Part shown: in pieces, positions 9,888 through 18,474 of the stretch | How positions within the stretch are numbered: position 1 is the first letter of the stretch | How the letters are laid out: each line of letters opens with the position of its first letter | NCBI GenBank assembly: GCA_945900945.1 | Contig: CAMDKL010000051.1 | Location: 1-36,034, forward strand | Length of the DNA stretch: 36,034 nucleotides | Direction: 5' to 3' | DNA from: Pirellula staleyi DSM 6068 | Lineage (GTDB): Bacteria > Planctomycetota > Planctomycetia > Pirellulales > Pirellulaceae | Position numbers and translations under genes: made by a program | Notes under the pieces: model-generated | What the model saw: only the letters and a program-made list of their open reading frames with translations | The model's database searches: none | Told to the model about the DNA's origin: nothing

Positions 9888-10614
9888 GACACCCGAAAGC
9901 TTCCGCAGCTCCTCACAGCTAACTTTGTACCGGCTGGTTTTGGATAACGCTTGGATGGCGTTGTCGAGCGTCTTCAATTCGGTCTGGCTAGATTCATATC
10001 GAGCTAGGTAGCTCAGAAGCACAGCGGCAACAGCAGAGTCGATCTTTGACGGTGATTTCCTTGAGCCATTTCAGGGCAACCTTAGTCCAACTTGAGGGGA
10101 ACCATTCAGGTTTGACAATCTGATGACGTTTCAACAGTGAGAGAACTTGCAATTTGATACTGGTGATGGAATCCGCCAGGTCGATTCTAGCTCGAACCAG
10201 ATCACGATCGTCTCGGAGTCGTTGTGGAGGCGTCCATACAACTGGCATGGAGTTGCCAGCCAAGACAAAGCCACGAACTTGTTCCAGGAGCATCTGCGCA
10301 TCCTTTTCGTCCGTTTTTTGCTTAGCGCTTTTTACCGTTTTGGGTAAATGCGTGGGACTCAGGACATGGCATTCGATGCCTTCGTCATGCAGTTGATCGC
10401 AAAGCCCAAATCCTAAACCAGAAGCCTCGTAGACGAAGACGATCCGTTTGGATTTATGCTTTTTGGCAAATTCTTATAATTCGAGAATCATCTTGAGACG
10501 CCCTTTAACATCGTTAACGTAGGTTGCTTGAAGTGGCTCTTGAGTCCCAACTGCATACTTTAAAAACATCGACCGGTCGTGCAAATCGCAACCAACCATG
10601 ATAACTTTAGACAT
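9888..10614 (-). pseudogene. IS110-family transposase, inactivated and truncated
   Basis: Starting from the ATG at 10612-10614, the minus strand reads as the DEDD N-terminal half of an IS110-type transposase: VGCDLHDRSM (first catalytic Asp), VFVYEASGLGFG (Glu), then TDEKDAQMLLEQ (the paired Asp residues) and TPPQRLRDDRDLVRARIDL. Three lesions kill it: an in-frame TAA at 10474-10476; a frameshift near 10040-10060, after which VLLSYLARYESS continues in another frame; and loss of everything after LRKLSGV (about 9888), where the serine-containing Transposase_20 domain should follow. The frame runs on as unrelated sequence to 9723. Its function in life would have been RNA-guided (bridge RNA) recombination; here it is a fossil. 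Confidence 0.9.
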
Positions 10615-10623
10615 AATTCGGCC

Positions 10624-10661
10624 CTCGTTGGAGAATGAAGTGTTTGAATATTCCCAACGAG
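10624..10661 (-). other. Hairpin just upstream of the IS110 transposase start
   Basis: CTCGTTGG (10624-10631) and CCAACGAG (10654-10661) are perfectly complementary around a 22-base loop. In IS110-group elements the bridge RNA is encoded in the non-coding end next to the transposase start, so this could be a remnant of one of its stem-loops. The identification rests only on position and pairing. Confidence 0.3.
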
Positions 10662-10701
10662 TGTGCCGGATTTTTTCTTGAAACTCAACCCTACATAGCT
10701 T

Positions 10702-10765
10702 CTCCGCGAAAGAATGGAAAAACGCTACTTTCGCCGAGCGAAAGGCGACACGTATTTTCCGTACG
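10702..10765 (-). repeat. Two-hairpin dispersed repeat, copy B (truncated)
   Basis: Read on the minus strand, this 64-base stretch aligns without gaps to 15243-15306; I count about 49 identical positions by hand. Its first hairpin is perfect (CTTTCGC-TCG-GCGAAAG, 10728-10744). The second keeps its left arm and loop (CTTTCGCGGAG) but loses the right arm, where unrelated sequence leading to the IS110 remnant begins. It starts about 31 bases after the hemC stop codon and reads in the same direction as hemC. It has no T-tract, so it is not a classical intrinsic terminator. Confidence 0.75.
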
Positions 10766-10796
10766 CGAACGTGGAGTTGGACCGGCGAGACGGACC

Positions 10797-11744
10797 CTAG
10801 TGTCGTGCTTGATGAATAAGCTCCGTCGCACCCTGCCCGGCTAATAGATCGGCTGCTTCGCGACCGAGTTGATCCGCCAGGAGGTACAACTCGTCATTAT
10901 GTTCCAATTCCGCGATTGTCAATTTGTGTTCTATCGAATGTTTCACTTCGATCCTTTTCGTGCCATCCTGTGAAAACACTCTCGCCAGGATACGGATAGA
11001 CTGGTCATGGATAACTGCATTGCACGCAAGCGGAGCAAGGCATCCTGCTCGCATTGACCGCAGCAAGGATCGTTCGGCAATTACGGCCGCATGGGTAGTC
11101 CTATCGTCCAATTGCGTCACCGCCGCGATCGTAGGAGTATCGTGGGAGCGCGTTTCGAGCCCGAGGGCGGCTTGTCCGACGGCGGGGAGCATTTCGTCCA
11201 TGGAAAATCTTTGGGTTATTCGGTCATGCAGACCGAGGCGATGTAGGCCGGCATAGGCCAAAATAATAGCGTCGTATTCGCCTTCGTCTAATTTTCGGAT
11301 GCGTGTCTCGACATTTCCACGGATATCTTTCACGACCAAATCAGGCCGAATATGCAGCAAGCTGGCTTTTCGGCGAGGCGAGCCTGTTCCAACGCATGAT
11401 CCTAACGGTAGATCCAATAAATGCATTCCATTTGAGAGTAGGCAATCGGCCGTATCCTCTCGGGCTGGGACTGCGGCCAAGGTCAATTCAGGAATATCTT
11501 CGGTGGGTAAATCTTTGAGGCTGTGAACCGCCAAATCGCAGCGATTATCCAGCAAAGCCCGTTGAATCTCTTTGGTAAACACTCCTTGTCCGCCCGACGC
11601 AACGAGAGGCGTTGTCGAAATGTCACCGGACGTGGTAATTTTAACCAGTTGGACTTGATGTCCAAGAGTTCGCAACGAATCCGAAATGTATTCTGCCTGC
11701 CACAAAGCGAGGGCACTTTGACGTGTACCAAGTCGAATCAACAT
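10797..11744 (-). CDS. hemC: Hydroxymethylbilane synthase (porphobilinogen deaminase)
   Basis: A 315-residue cytosolic enzyme that condenses four porphobilinogen molecules into hydroxymethylbilane for haem and tetrapyrrole synthesis. The N-terminus IRLGTRQSALALWQAEYI, the internal LAVHSLKDLPTE and GNVETRIRKLDEGEYDAI are family signatures. RAGCLAPLACNA (about residue 233) carries the cysteine that anchors the dipyrromethane cofactor. Length is normal for the family. It is divergent from the cdsA-like gene, with 96 bases between the starts, and stands alone on its strand. A two-hairpin repeat follows its stop codon. I see nothing unusual in the coding sequence. Confidence 0.96.
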   Translation of the reverse strand: MLIRLGTRQSALALWQAEYISDSLRTLGHQVQLVKITTSGDISTTPLVASGGQGVFTKEIQRALLDNRCDLAVHSLKDLPTEDIPELTLAAVPAREDTADCLLSNGMHLLDLPLGSCVGTGSPRRKASLLHIRPDLVVKDIRGNVETRIRKLDEGEYDAIILAYAGLHRLGLHDRITQRFSMDEMLPAVGQAALGLETRSHDTPTIAAVTQLDDRTTHAAVIAERSLLRSMRAGCLAPLACNAVIHDQSIRILARVFSQDGTKRIEVKHSIEHKLTIAELEHNDELYLLADQLGREAADLLAGQGATELIHQARH

Positions 11745-11840
11745 GTTAATTCCAATCGTAAAAAACCGAGTTTAGATCGATGTCGACAAAAAACGTTCCA
11801 CATTCGATCTCGGCAAGCTTAGAAATCGTGATATTATAGC

Positions 11841-12980
11841 GTGGAAGTTCGAAACACGGTCCCACTTGGTGTGATGCTATTCCTCAATTTACTTTTCGCC
11901 CAGTCCGATATCCCTGCGGTAACTGACACAGCCAACGAGCTCGCAAACTCAGCGGCCCAAATCATGCATGGGGTTTCGCTGCGTGCATGGCTGGACATGC
12001 GTACGCTCATTTTGGCGAGCGTTGTACTATTGGTTCTTGCCATCGCGTCCTGGGTTGCAAACTATTTGACCCGTCGATCGAGTCCATCGATCAATCCTGC
12101 GTTGGTCGAGCGATTTGTGCTGCGGCTTTGGTCCTGGTGGTTGATGTTTGCAATTCTGATTGCAGGATTATTTCTTAAGGAGGTTGGAACCGTAGTGTTG
12201 TTCGGGCTCGTTTCTTTTTGGGCCTTTCGGGAGTTTATTACGATGACACCGACGAGGCGAGGTGACCACCGCGCTTTGTTTTGGAGTTTGGTTGTCTTTA
12301 CCCCGTTGCAATACGTTTTGATCGGTTTGTCGCCCTTAGGAATAAAATATCAGAACGGAACCGTAATCGATTTTTATGAAATCTATAGCATTATGATTCC
12401 GGTGTATGCGTCGCTTTTTATACCAGCGAGGATCGCGATGGCTGGGGATCATAAGCGATTTTTGGAACGCTCCGCTCAGATTCAGGCGGGTTTGATGATC
12501 TGCGTATACTGCCTCTCGTTTGCTCCGGCGTTACTTTACTTAACGTTGAAAAATGCTGCTGGAGCGCCCTGGAATGGAAGCAACGCTGGTTTGCTTTTCT
12601 TTTTCGTCTTAATCACACAGGTTTCCGATGTCTTCCAATGGGTATGGGGACGCGTCGCTAATAAACAGGTGATTGCAAAAGACGTCAGTAGTTCGAGGAC
12701 ATGGGAGGGATTGGTCGGTGGAGCTCTTTCGACTGGAATCGTCGGTGCGATACTTTATTGGGCCACGCCGTTTACGCCGTGGGAATCAGCCTTTATGGCT
12801 ATCGTAGTTGCTGCGCTTGGTTTTGCAGGAGGCATGACGATGAGTGCGATTAAGCGTGATCGAGGAGTGCACGACTACGGCACATTGGTACGTGGTCACG
12901 CGGGTGTTTTGGATCGCATTGATACTCTTTGTTTTTCCGCACCGATCTTTTATCATTTGACACGTTTCTTTTTTACTTGA
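11841..12980 (+). CDS. cdsA: Phosphatidate cytidylyltransferase (CdsA-like, possibly YnbB-type)
   Basis: A membrane enzyme that makes CDP-diacylglycerol from phosphatidate and CTP. Of its 379 residues, most lie in about eight hydrophobic spans. The conserved region QVSDVFQWVWGRVANKQ, then SSRTWEGLVGG and the C-terminal block SAIKRDRGVHDYGTL to GHAGVLDRID are recognisable. Compared with the remembered CdsA signature, the Lys before the conserved Asp is His and the PGHGG is RGHAG; the overall form fits the YnbB-like branch (COG4589), so I infer that subgroup. The frame starts at GTG 11841. An ATG at 11874, just before the first hydrophobic run, is an equally good start, and neither has a clear ribosome-binding site. 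TatD follows after nine bases, suggesting one transcript. Confidence 0.88.
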   Translation: MEVRNTVPLGVMLFLNLLFAQSDIPAVTDTANELANSAAQIMHGVSLRAWLDMRTLILASVVLLVLAIASWVANYLTRRSSPSINPALVERFVLRLWSWWLMFAILIAGLFLKEVGTVVLFGLVSFWAFREFITMTPTRRGDHRALFWSLVVFTPLQYVLIGLSPLGIKYQNGTVIDFYEIYSIMIPVYASLFIPARIAMAGDHKRFLERSAQIQAGLMICVYCLSFAPALLYLTLKNAAGAPWNGSNAGLLFFFVLITQVSDVFQWVWGRVANKQVIAKDVSSSRTWEGLVGGALSTGIVGAILYWATPFTPWESAFMAIVVAALGFAGGMTMSAIKRDRGVHDYGTLVRGHAGVLDRIDTLCFSAPIFYHLTRFFFT

Positions 12981-12989
12981 GGCGACTCG

Positions 12990-13769
12990 ATGGCCTGGAT
13001 GGATACCCACGCGCATTTGGCAGACAAGTCGCTCGCCAATCAACTGGATGATGTGCTTGCACGAGCAAAACAAGCGGGTGTGTCGCAGGTGATCTGTGTT
13101 GCTGTAGATGCAAAAACGTGCGCCGAAGCGATTGCGATCGCAGAGTCCAAAGAAGGCGTTTGGGCGTCGGTAGGTATACATCCCAACTACGCGCACCAAG
13201 CGGCGGCAGATGACTGGAACAAGATCGTTGAGATGACCAATCATCCTCGCGTTTGCGCTTTGGGAGAGACCGGATTGGATAGGCATTGGGATGATTGCCC
13301 TTTTGAGGTCCAGCAGTCTAACTTTGCAAGTCACTGGCAGCTAAGTTGCGAAACGAAATTGCCACTGATCATTCATATGCGTGATTGCGAACCGGAAATG
13401 CTGGAAGCGTTGAGCCAACAAGCCGGAAAGGGATTGCTTCGAGGTGTGATGCATTCGTTTTCAGGGACGACCGAAACGGCCAAGCAGTGTTTGGAATTCG
13501 GGCTATTCATCAGTTTCGCTGGCATGTTGACTTATAAAAAATCCGAGGAACTTCGCAAAACGGCCAGGACAATACCGCTGGATCGGCTTTTAGTGGAGAC
13601 GGATTGTCCGTATTTGACCCCCGAGCCTAATCGATCACGGCGTCCCAACGAACCTTCGTTCGTCGTTCACACCGCGAAATGCTTGGCGGAAACCGTAGGA
13701 GTTTCAGCCAAGGAACTAGCGGATATCACTATGGAGAACGCAAAACGCCTGTTTTGGCGAATCCCGTAG
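12990..13769 (+). CDS. tatD: TatD family hydrolase (metal-dependent DNase)
   Basis: A 259-residue TIM-barrel hydrolase. The metal-binding N-terminus WMDTHAHLAD, the middle signature ALGETGLDRHWD, the histidine strand LPLIIHMRD, the GVMHSFSGT block and the C-terminal LLVETDCPYLTPEP are all present, so the active site looks complete. Family members are cytoplasmic 3'-5' exonucleases or repair DNases; the exact substrate cannot be read from sequence. It starts nine bases after the cdsA-like gene, probably in one operon. Length is typical. The gene is followed by TPR-gene debris. Confidence 0.93.
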   Translation: MAWMDTHAHLADKSLANQLDDVLARAKQAGVSQVICVAVDAKTCAEAIAIAESKEGVWASVGIHPNYAHQAAADDWNKIVEMTNHPRVCALGETGLDRHWDDCPFEVQQSNFASHWQLSCETKLPLIIHMRDCEPEMLEALSQQAGKGLLRGVMHSFSGTTETAKQCLEFGLFISFAGMLTYKKSEELRKTARTIPLDRLLVETDCPYLTPEPNRSRRPNEPSFVVHTAKCLAETVGVSAKELADITMENAKRLFWRIP

Positions 13770-13805
13770 CTAGCTACACTGATCGTCGGGTTGGGGTTGG
13801 CGAAC

Positions 13806-14034
13806 TCATTTTTTTTCTTCCGTGTGCCCCGCCGCATGCTCGAACCAACTTTGCGCCTTTCCATATTCATCGAGCTTCGTATCGAGGACCGCTATCGTTT
13901 GCAACCACCCGTCAAACCTTCGGAAACGGACTCTTGCGATTCTCACTGTTTGGAAGGCTTGCGCATTATCACCCAATTGATACTGAGCCATTGCCTACAA
14001 AGCCCGCATCTGCGTCTTGTCCTGAGCGTGGGAA
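13806..14034 (-). pseudogene. TPR-protein C-terminal remnant
   Basis: On the minus strand the peptide NSHAQDKTQMRAL, a TAG stop, then AMAQYQLGDNAQAFQTVR and LDEYGKAQSWFEHAAG reads like the last TPR repeats of a planctomycete kinase/TPR protein. The in-frame stop and absence of any upstream domain show a fragment. It lies between tatD and miaA. The rest of the 13770-14272 gap shows nothing I recognise. Confidence 0.55.
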
Positions 14035-14272
14035 TTTAGGATCAGACCGTAGGGAAGCCTAGCCAGGAATGCCGTATTCCGGAAACGTGAGACGAAATAG
14101 GGATATTTCTTTGTGATCTTGGTATCATAATGTGCGGTGAATATCGAATCTCCGGTGTCCCGCCTGTGAGCTTTGACAAATCACGGGCGAGACGCCAGTG
14201 CAGTAGATTTAATTCCGTCGCTCGCCTAAACGCGAAATCGACGATGGCAATTCCACAACAATCATCCTTTCG

Positions 14273-15238
14273 ATGTCACTTCCAACTCAGTCATTCGCCA
14301 ATTGGATCAAGCCGCCTATCCAAGATGCATGGTTTCTGACTGGTCCGACCGGTTCTGGAAAGAGCTGCGTCGCTTTGGACCTGGCCGAAAGAATAGATGC
14401 GGAGATTATTTCCGTAGACTCGATGGCCGTTTATCGAGGGATGGACATCGGAACAGCCAAGCCAACGATGAATCAGAGAGAGCGTGTTCCACATCATCTA
14501 ATCGATTTAGTAGACCCGACCAGCGAGTACAGCGTTTCGCAATTTGTAGTCGATGCGCATGCGAAAGCGGACGAAGTAAGAGCCCGGGGGAAAAAAGTAC
14601 TTCTCGTTGGTGGCACTCCTCTCTATATCAAAACGCTCTTTTGCGGAATGTTTCTCGGGCCGCCTGCGGACTGGGAGTTTAGGGCCGCGGTAGAAGCGGA
14701 TGTCGCAGCGTTCGGCATGGAATCCCTTCGCAAACGCTTGGAACAAGTAGATCCTCTTTCGGCATTCAAGATCCTCGACGGTGACGTTCGTCGGATGACT
14801 AGAGCCTTGGAAGTTGCAAAGATTACGGGCAAGCCATTAAGCCATTGGCAGAATCAATTCGAACGGGTCCAAGAGACAACAAGCTGCAAATGTTTTGCGT
14901 TAGCTTGGGATCGAACGCAGTTGCATGGCCGCGTGAATCAACGCGTAGACGGGATGTTCAGTCGAGGTTTGCTGGGCGAGGTCAAGGCACTGATCGCTAA
15001 ATTCGGTGCTTTCGGAAGAACGGCAGCACAAGCGGTAGGGTACAGGGAGCCGCTTGAATTCTTGAAGGGTACGGTCAATGAAAAGGATATGGTCGAGCAG
15101 GTCAAGGCTCATACCCGACAATTTGTTCGCCGACAAGAAATTTGGTTCCGATCGATGCCGAGCATCCAGCGAGTCCCAATCGCGTGCGAACTCGACCTGG
15201 GACGTGCTGCCTCCATGATCCTCGACCAATGTCTTTAA
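14273..15238 (+). CDS. miaA: tRNA dimethylallyltransferase
   Basis: A 321-residue enzyme that transfers a dimethylallyl group to A37 of tRNAs reading codons that begin with U. The P-loop is LTGPTGSGKS (about residues 23-32), followed by the conserved DSMAVYRGMDIGTAKP, HHLIDLVDP and LLVGGTPLYIKTL, and the Arg-rich DGDVRRMTRALEV. The C-terminal QAVGYREPLEFL and RRQEIWFR are typical. Length fits the family. ATG 14273 is chosen because the motifs start soon after it, though no strong ribosome-binding site is visible. The gene stands alone. Copy A of a two-hairpin repeat begins four bases after its stop codon. Confidence 0.95.
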   Translation: MSLPTQSFANWIKPPIQDAWFLTGPTGSGKSCVALDLAERIDAEIISVDSMAVYRGMDIGTAKPTMNQRERVPHHLIDLVDPTSEYSVSQFVVDAHAKADEVRARGKKVLLVGGTPLYIKTLFCGMFLGPPADWEFRAAVEADVAAFGMESLRKRLEQVDPLSAFKILDGDVRRMTRALEVAKITGKPLSHWQNQFERVQETTSCKCFALAWDRTQLHGRVNQRVDGMFSRGLLGEVKALIAKFGAFGRTAAQAVGYREPLEFLKGTVNEKDMVEQVKAHTRQFVRRQEIWFRSMPSIQRVPIACELDLGRAASMILDQCL

Positions 15239-15242
15239 GCAT

Positions 15243-15317
15243 CGTGCGGAAAACAAGTGTCGGCTTTCGCTGCGCAAAAGTGTCAATCGTCCGTTCTTTC
15301 GCTGAGCGAAAGACGAC
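15243..15317 (+). repeat. Two-hairpin dispersed repeat, copy A (complete)
   Basis: Begins four bases after the miaA stop. The first hairpin (CTTTCGC-TGC-GCAAAAG, from 15264) has one mismatch. The second (CTTTCGC-TGA-GCGAAAG, 15296-15312) is a perfect 7-bp stem. The shared leader CGGAAAA and GTGTCG, the spacing of the two hairpins and the overall length match copy B at 10702-10765 on the other strand. Both copies read in the same direction as the gene they follow. The rest of the 15239-15559 gap holds no gene that I can see. Confidence 0.75.
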
Positions 15318-15559
15318 TACAATAGACCGCGAGATTCTACGTCGTTCGATTATTGACACGAGAGATCGCAAAGGTCAAGAATGGGACAATACGTATTTAT
15401 TGCTTCTTTTCTGATCAGTTGTGGCATATCGCAAACTTTTCATGGGACCTATACCTGCCTCTCCCCTGCCAAAAAGGAGGATTTCGGGGTAGATTTGTTT
15501 TGAAAATGCCCACAACCTGAGTCCCGTTCTTCGCTGGCAATCAAGGAAAGAAGTCTAGG

Positions 15560-16345
15560 ATGCCCCAACCGAGAGTGCTCGTTCTTCGAGCTCCTGGCAC
15601 CAATTGCGATGTAGAAACCGCGTACGCTTTTGAATTGGCTGGGGCTGAGGCCGTAAAGCTCCATGTCAATCAGTTGATTGAACACCCCGATCTGGCGGCT
15701 TCCTTTCAGATCCTTTGCTTTCCAGGCGGATTTAGCTACGGAGACGATATTGCGGCTGGCCGCATTTTGGCGACACAACTGCAAACATTTCTAGCCGATA
15801 CGATTGAGTCGTTTCGCCAGCACGATCGACTGGTGCTCGGTATCTGTAACGGTTTTCAAATCATGATGCGGCTGGGAATATTCTTTGATACGCTCGCTGG
15901 TGTACCCCCCGCGACACTGACATGGAACCGACAGGGGCGATTTGAAAGTCGCTGGGTCCATTTAAAACCAGAAACGGATAACTGCGTCTTTTTGCGAGGT
16001 ATTGAAAAATGCTATCTTCCAATGGCACATGCCGAAGGACGATTCCTGTTCCGCGATGACGAATCCGAAGCACTTTTAATGGAACAGCAACAAATCGTTC
16101 TCCGGTACTCGGAAGCGGACGGAACGACTGGTCGCGATGTGCTCTCCTTTCCAAGCAATCCAAACGGTGCACAAGGCAACGTGGCCGGCATTTGCGACTC
16201 AACCGGTCGTATCTTTGGATTGATGCCACATCCAGAACGCCATCTGTTTCCGACTAACCATCCGCAGTGGACACGACGAGATACGCAGCCAGAGCACGGT
16301 GAAGGGCTCAAGGTATTTGAAAATGCTGTCGCATACTTTGGCTAA
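15560..16345 (+). CDS. purQ: Phosphoribosylformylglycinamidine synthase, glutaminase subunit
   Basis: A 261-residue class I glutamine amidotransferase that supplies ammonia for FGAM formation in purine synthesis. It opens with PRVLVLRAPGTNCDVETAYAF, has the FPGGFSYGDDIAAGRI block, the nucleophile in LGICNGFQIM (about residue 96), and the His/Glu pair in LMPHPERHLFP. The length suits the large-type PurQ that works with a separate PurL, which is not in this window. AAGGAAAG lies about ten bases upstream of the ATG. panC starts three bases after its stop codon and lgt follows, so the three genes are probably one transcript although they serve different pathways. Confidence 0.95.
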   Translation: MPQPRVLVLRAPGTNCDVETAYAFELAGAEAVKLHVNQLIEHPDLAASFQILCFPGGFSYGDDIAAGRILATQLQTFLADTIESFRQHDRLVLGICNGFQIMMRLGIFFDTLAGVPPATLTWNRQGRFESRWVHLKPETDNCVFLRGIEKCYLPMAHAEGRFLFRDDESEALLMEQQQIVLRYSEADGTTGRDVLSFPSNPNGAQGNVAGICDSTGRIFGLMPHPERHLFPTNHPQWTRRDTQPEHGEGLKVFENAVAYFG

Positions 16346-16348
16346 CGC

Positions 16349-17224
16349 ATGAAAATCATTCACGATCTAAACGAGATCTACGCTCAAATCGACTTTGTTC
16401 GCCGAGATGCTAAACGCATTGGCCTCGTGCCGACGATGGGTGCATTGCATGCGGGCCATCTATCATTGGTTCAACGCGCCAAACAGGATGGTGAAATTGC
16501 GGTTGCAACCATCTTTGTCAATCCAACCCAGTTTGGTCCCAAGGACGATCTAGCTAAGTATCCTCGCACTCTGGATTCGGATTTAACAGCGCTTCGCGAG
16601 CAAGGCTGCGACATTGTCTTTGTTCCGCCTTCGGACCGAATCTACAGCGGCAGCCACTCTACGTTCGTCGAACCGCCTTCGGTTGCTAGACGTTGGGAAG
16701 GGGAATTGAGACCGGGCCATTTCCGCGGGGTGGCGACCATTGTATTGAAATTGTTTCAATTGATCCCAGCTCATGTAGCTTACTTTGGTCGAAAGGACTA
16801 CCAACAAGTGGCTGTCATCCAGGCCATGGTGGACGATTTAAACTTACCTATCCGTATCGAAGCTTGTGAAACGGTACGCGAACCAGACGGGCTTGCCATG
16901 AGTAGCCGAAATCGATATCTATCCAAAGAAGATCGGGTGCGTGCAGTTGGCCTTTGGCGAGCTTTGAGCCTAGCTCAACGCAGATTGGATGCGGGCGAAA
17001 ACACGCGCGCGAGCTTGGAGGCGGCCATGCGAGCTGAATTAGAAAAGGCGCCGGTTGATAGCATTGATTATGCTGCCATTGTGCATCCTGGTTCAATGGA
17101 GCCTGTCGAAGTGGTCGAAGAGAGTGCAATAGCCATTATTGCGGCAAGAGTGGGCAGCACTCGCTTGATCGACAACATGACGATCATGGCAAAGGAAGTT
17201 CAACGCATGGAAAGAACCGAATAG
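16349..17224 (+). CDS. panC: Pantothenate synthetase
   Basis: A 291-residue enzyme that joins pantoate and beta-alanine with ATP to make pantothenate, the precursor of coenzyme A. The nucleotide-binding block VPTMGALHAGHLSLV contains the HxGH motif. FVNPTQFGPKDDLAKYPRT, the YFGRKDYQQVAVI block and the loop MSSRNRYLS are all present, so the active site is complete. It starts three bases after purQ, and its TAG stop shares its last G with the GTG start of lgt (TAGTG), a sign of translational coupling. Length is normal. Confidence 0.96.
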   Translation: MKIIHDLNEIYAQIDFVRRDAKRIGLVPTMGALHAGHLSLVQRAKQDGEIAVATIFVNPTQFGPKDDLAKYPRTLDSDLTALREQGCDIVFVPPSDRIYSGSHSTFVEPPSVARRWEGELRPGHFRGVATIVLKLFQLIPAHVAYFGRKDYQQVAVIQAMVDDLNLPIRIEACETVREPDGLAMSSRNRYLSKEDRVRAVGLWRALSLAQRRLDAGENTRASLEAAMRAELEKAPVDSIDYAAIVHPGSMEPVEVVEESAIAIIAARVGSTRLIDNMTIMAKEVQRMERTE

Positions 17225-18474
17225 TGCGTCCCACGCTTTTTTACATTCCGCATGAATTCCTCGGTATTCCGGTTCTTGGTTTTGGTTGGGTTCTCGGAGC
17301 AATTGTTCTTTTTGCAATCGCGGTCCTGTTAACATCCCGCAGTAAACAAAGCGTTTTCAAGGTGCTTGAGGAGCAGGGGGTAGTTGGGGCGGTGGCCGCT
17401 CTCATTGTTATTTTTTTGCTGCCTCAAATCGAAACACGGTTTGACGATGGGACGCCCACACCATGGATCATTGGACTACCGATACGCGGTTATGGTGTCA
17501 TGTTGGCGCTAGGGGTTGGTAGCGCGATGGCGATTGCCGCGCATCGATGTGAAAGAGCGGGAATGACACGCGATTCATTTTTTTCGCTGGCAACATGGAC
17601 CGTTTTGGCTGGGTTATTTGGCGCTCGGATGTTCTATGTCGTTCAGAAATGGAGCGAACTTGGCAGCACGATTGGAGACAAGCTATGGAAAGCTCTTCAG
17701 GTAACCGAGGGCGGATTGGTTGTTTACGGCAGCGTCATTGGTGGCCTGATCGCGATTGCTTTGTGGAGTCGCAAGAATCGTTTTTCGCTGCTCTCGATTG
17801 CGGACTGTGTCACGCCCGCCTTTTTTATTGGACTCGCATTTGGTCGTATTGGCTGTCTGCTGAACGGTTGCTGTTACGGCGGATTATGCGATGCCTCGTT
17901 GCCTTCTATCTCCTTCCCATCAGGTTCGCCCGCGTACGTTGATCAATTGGAATCAGGCGAACTCTTCGGCATGGAGACGGAAAAAAATTCGACCCAAACT
18001 GGGCCGCAATCGATCCTTAAAGTGAGACCTAACAGTTGGGCATCTGCGAACGGCATTCAATTGGGGCAAAAACTTGTTTCGATCATGGATGCGGTAGTAG
18101 AAAGGCCCAGTCGCAGCGAGCCACTAACGGCTCCGGTTTTTGAAGCCACGATTCGAATCGACGATCGCAGTTTCCAGCTTGCTGCGAGTGAAGTACCCTC
18201 GCATTCGTTGCCGATCCATCCGTCTCAGATTTATGCCGCAGTGAGCGGACTCGTCCTTTGTGTCTGGACTTTCTTGTTTGCGACGATAGCAAAGCGGACG
18301 GGCGTTGTCATCGGAGTTGGACTGATTGCCTACGGCGTCCAGCGAATCATCGAGGAGATTATCCGGGTGGACGAAGCGGGCCAATTCGGAACATCGCTAA
18401 GTATCGCGCAGTGGATTAGTATGGCCGGAATACTGTTGGGAATAGGCCTAGTGATTTTTGCTAAGCCCAAGTAG
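17224..18474 (+). CDS. lgt: Prolipoprotein diacylglyceryl transferase with an extra internal segment
   Basis: A membrane enzyme that transfers diacylglycerol to the lipobox cysteine of prolipoproteins. The 416 residues are about 120 more than a typical Lgt. The core is present: the membrane-span motif PIRGYGVMLALGVG, GLFGARMFYVVQ, GGLVVYGSVIGG, and the signature FGRIGCLLNGCCYGG, with PIHPSQIYAA and a final Arg-rich loop later on. Between the signature and PIHPSQ lies about 100 residues not found in the standard enzyme, including VRPNSWASANGIQLGQKLV, which resembles the carboxylate-binding and repeat part of a PDZ domain. Start is GTG 17224, overlapping panC. It converges on mnmG with 97 bases between the stops. 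Confidence 0.93.
   Translation: MRPTLFYIPHEFLGIPVLGFGWVLGAIVLFAIAVLLTSRSKQSVFKVLEEQGVVGAVAALIVIFLLPQIETRFDDGTPTPWIIGLPIRGYGVMLALGVGSAMAIAAHRCERAGMTRDSFFSLATWTVLAGLFGARMFYVVQKWSELGSTIGDKLWKALQVTEGGLVVYGSVIGGLIAIALWSRKNRFSLLSIADCVTPAFFIGLAFGRIGCLLNGCCYGGLCDASLPSISFPSGSPAYVDQLESGELFGMETEKNSTQTGPQSILKVRPNSWASANGIQLGQKLVSIMDAVVERPSRSEPLTAPVFEATIRIDDRSFQLAASEVPSHSLPIHPSQIYAAVSGLVLCVWTFLFATIAKRTGVVIGVGLIAYGVQRIIEEIIRVDEAGQFGTSLSIAQWISMAGILLGIGLVIFAKPK

Noticed and set aside
10728-10744. Intrinsic terminator of hemC
   Set aside because: A good stem, but no T-tract follows it on the hemC strand, and a second hairpin repeats the motif; it is better described as a repeat element.
11832-11837. TATTAT as a -10 box for the cdsA-like gene
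   Set aside because: No -35 partner at the right distance, and it would start the transcript at or after the GTG start, so it only weakly favours the later ATG.
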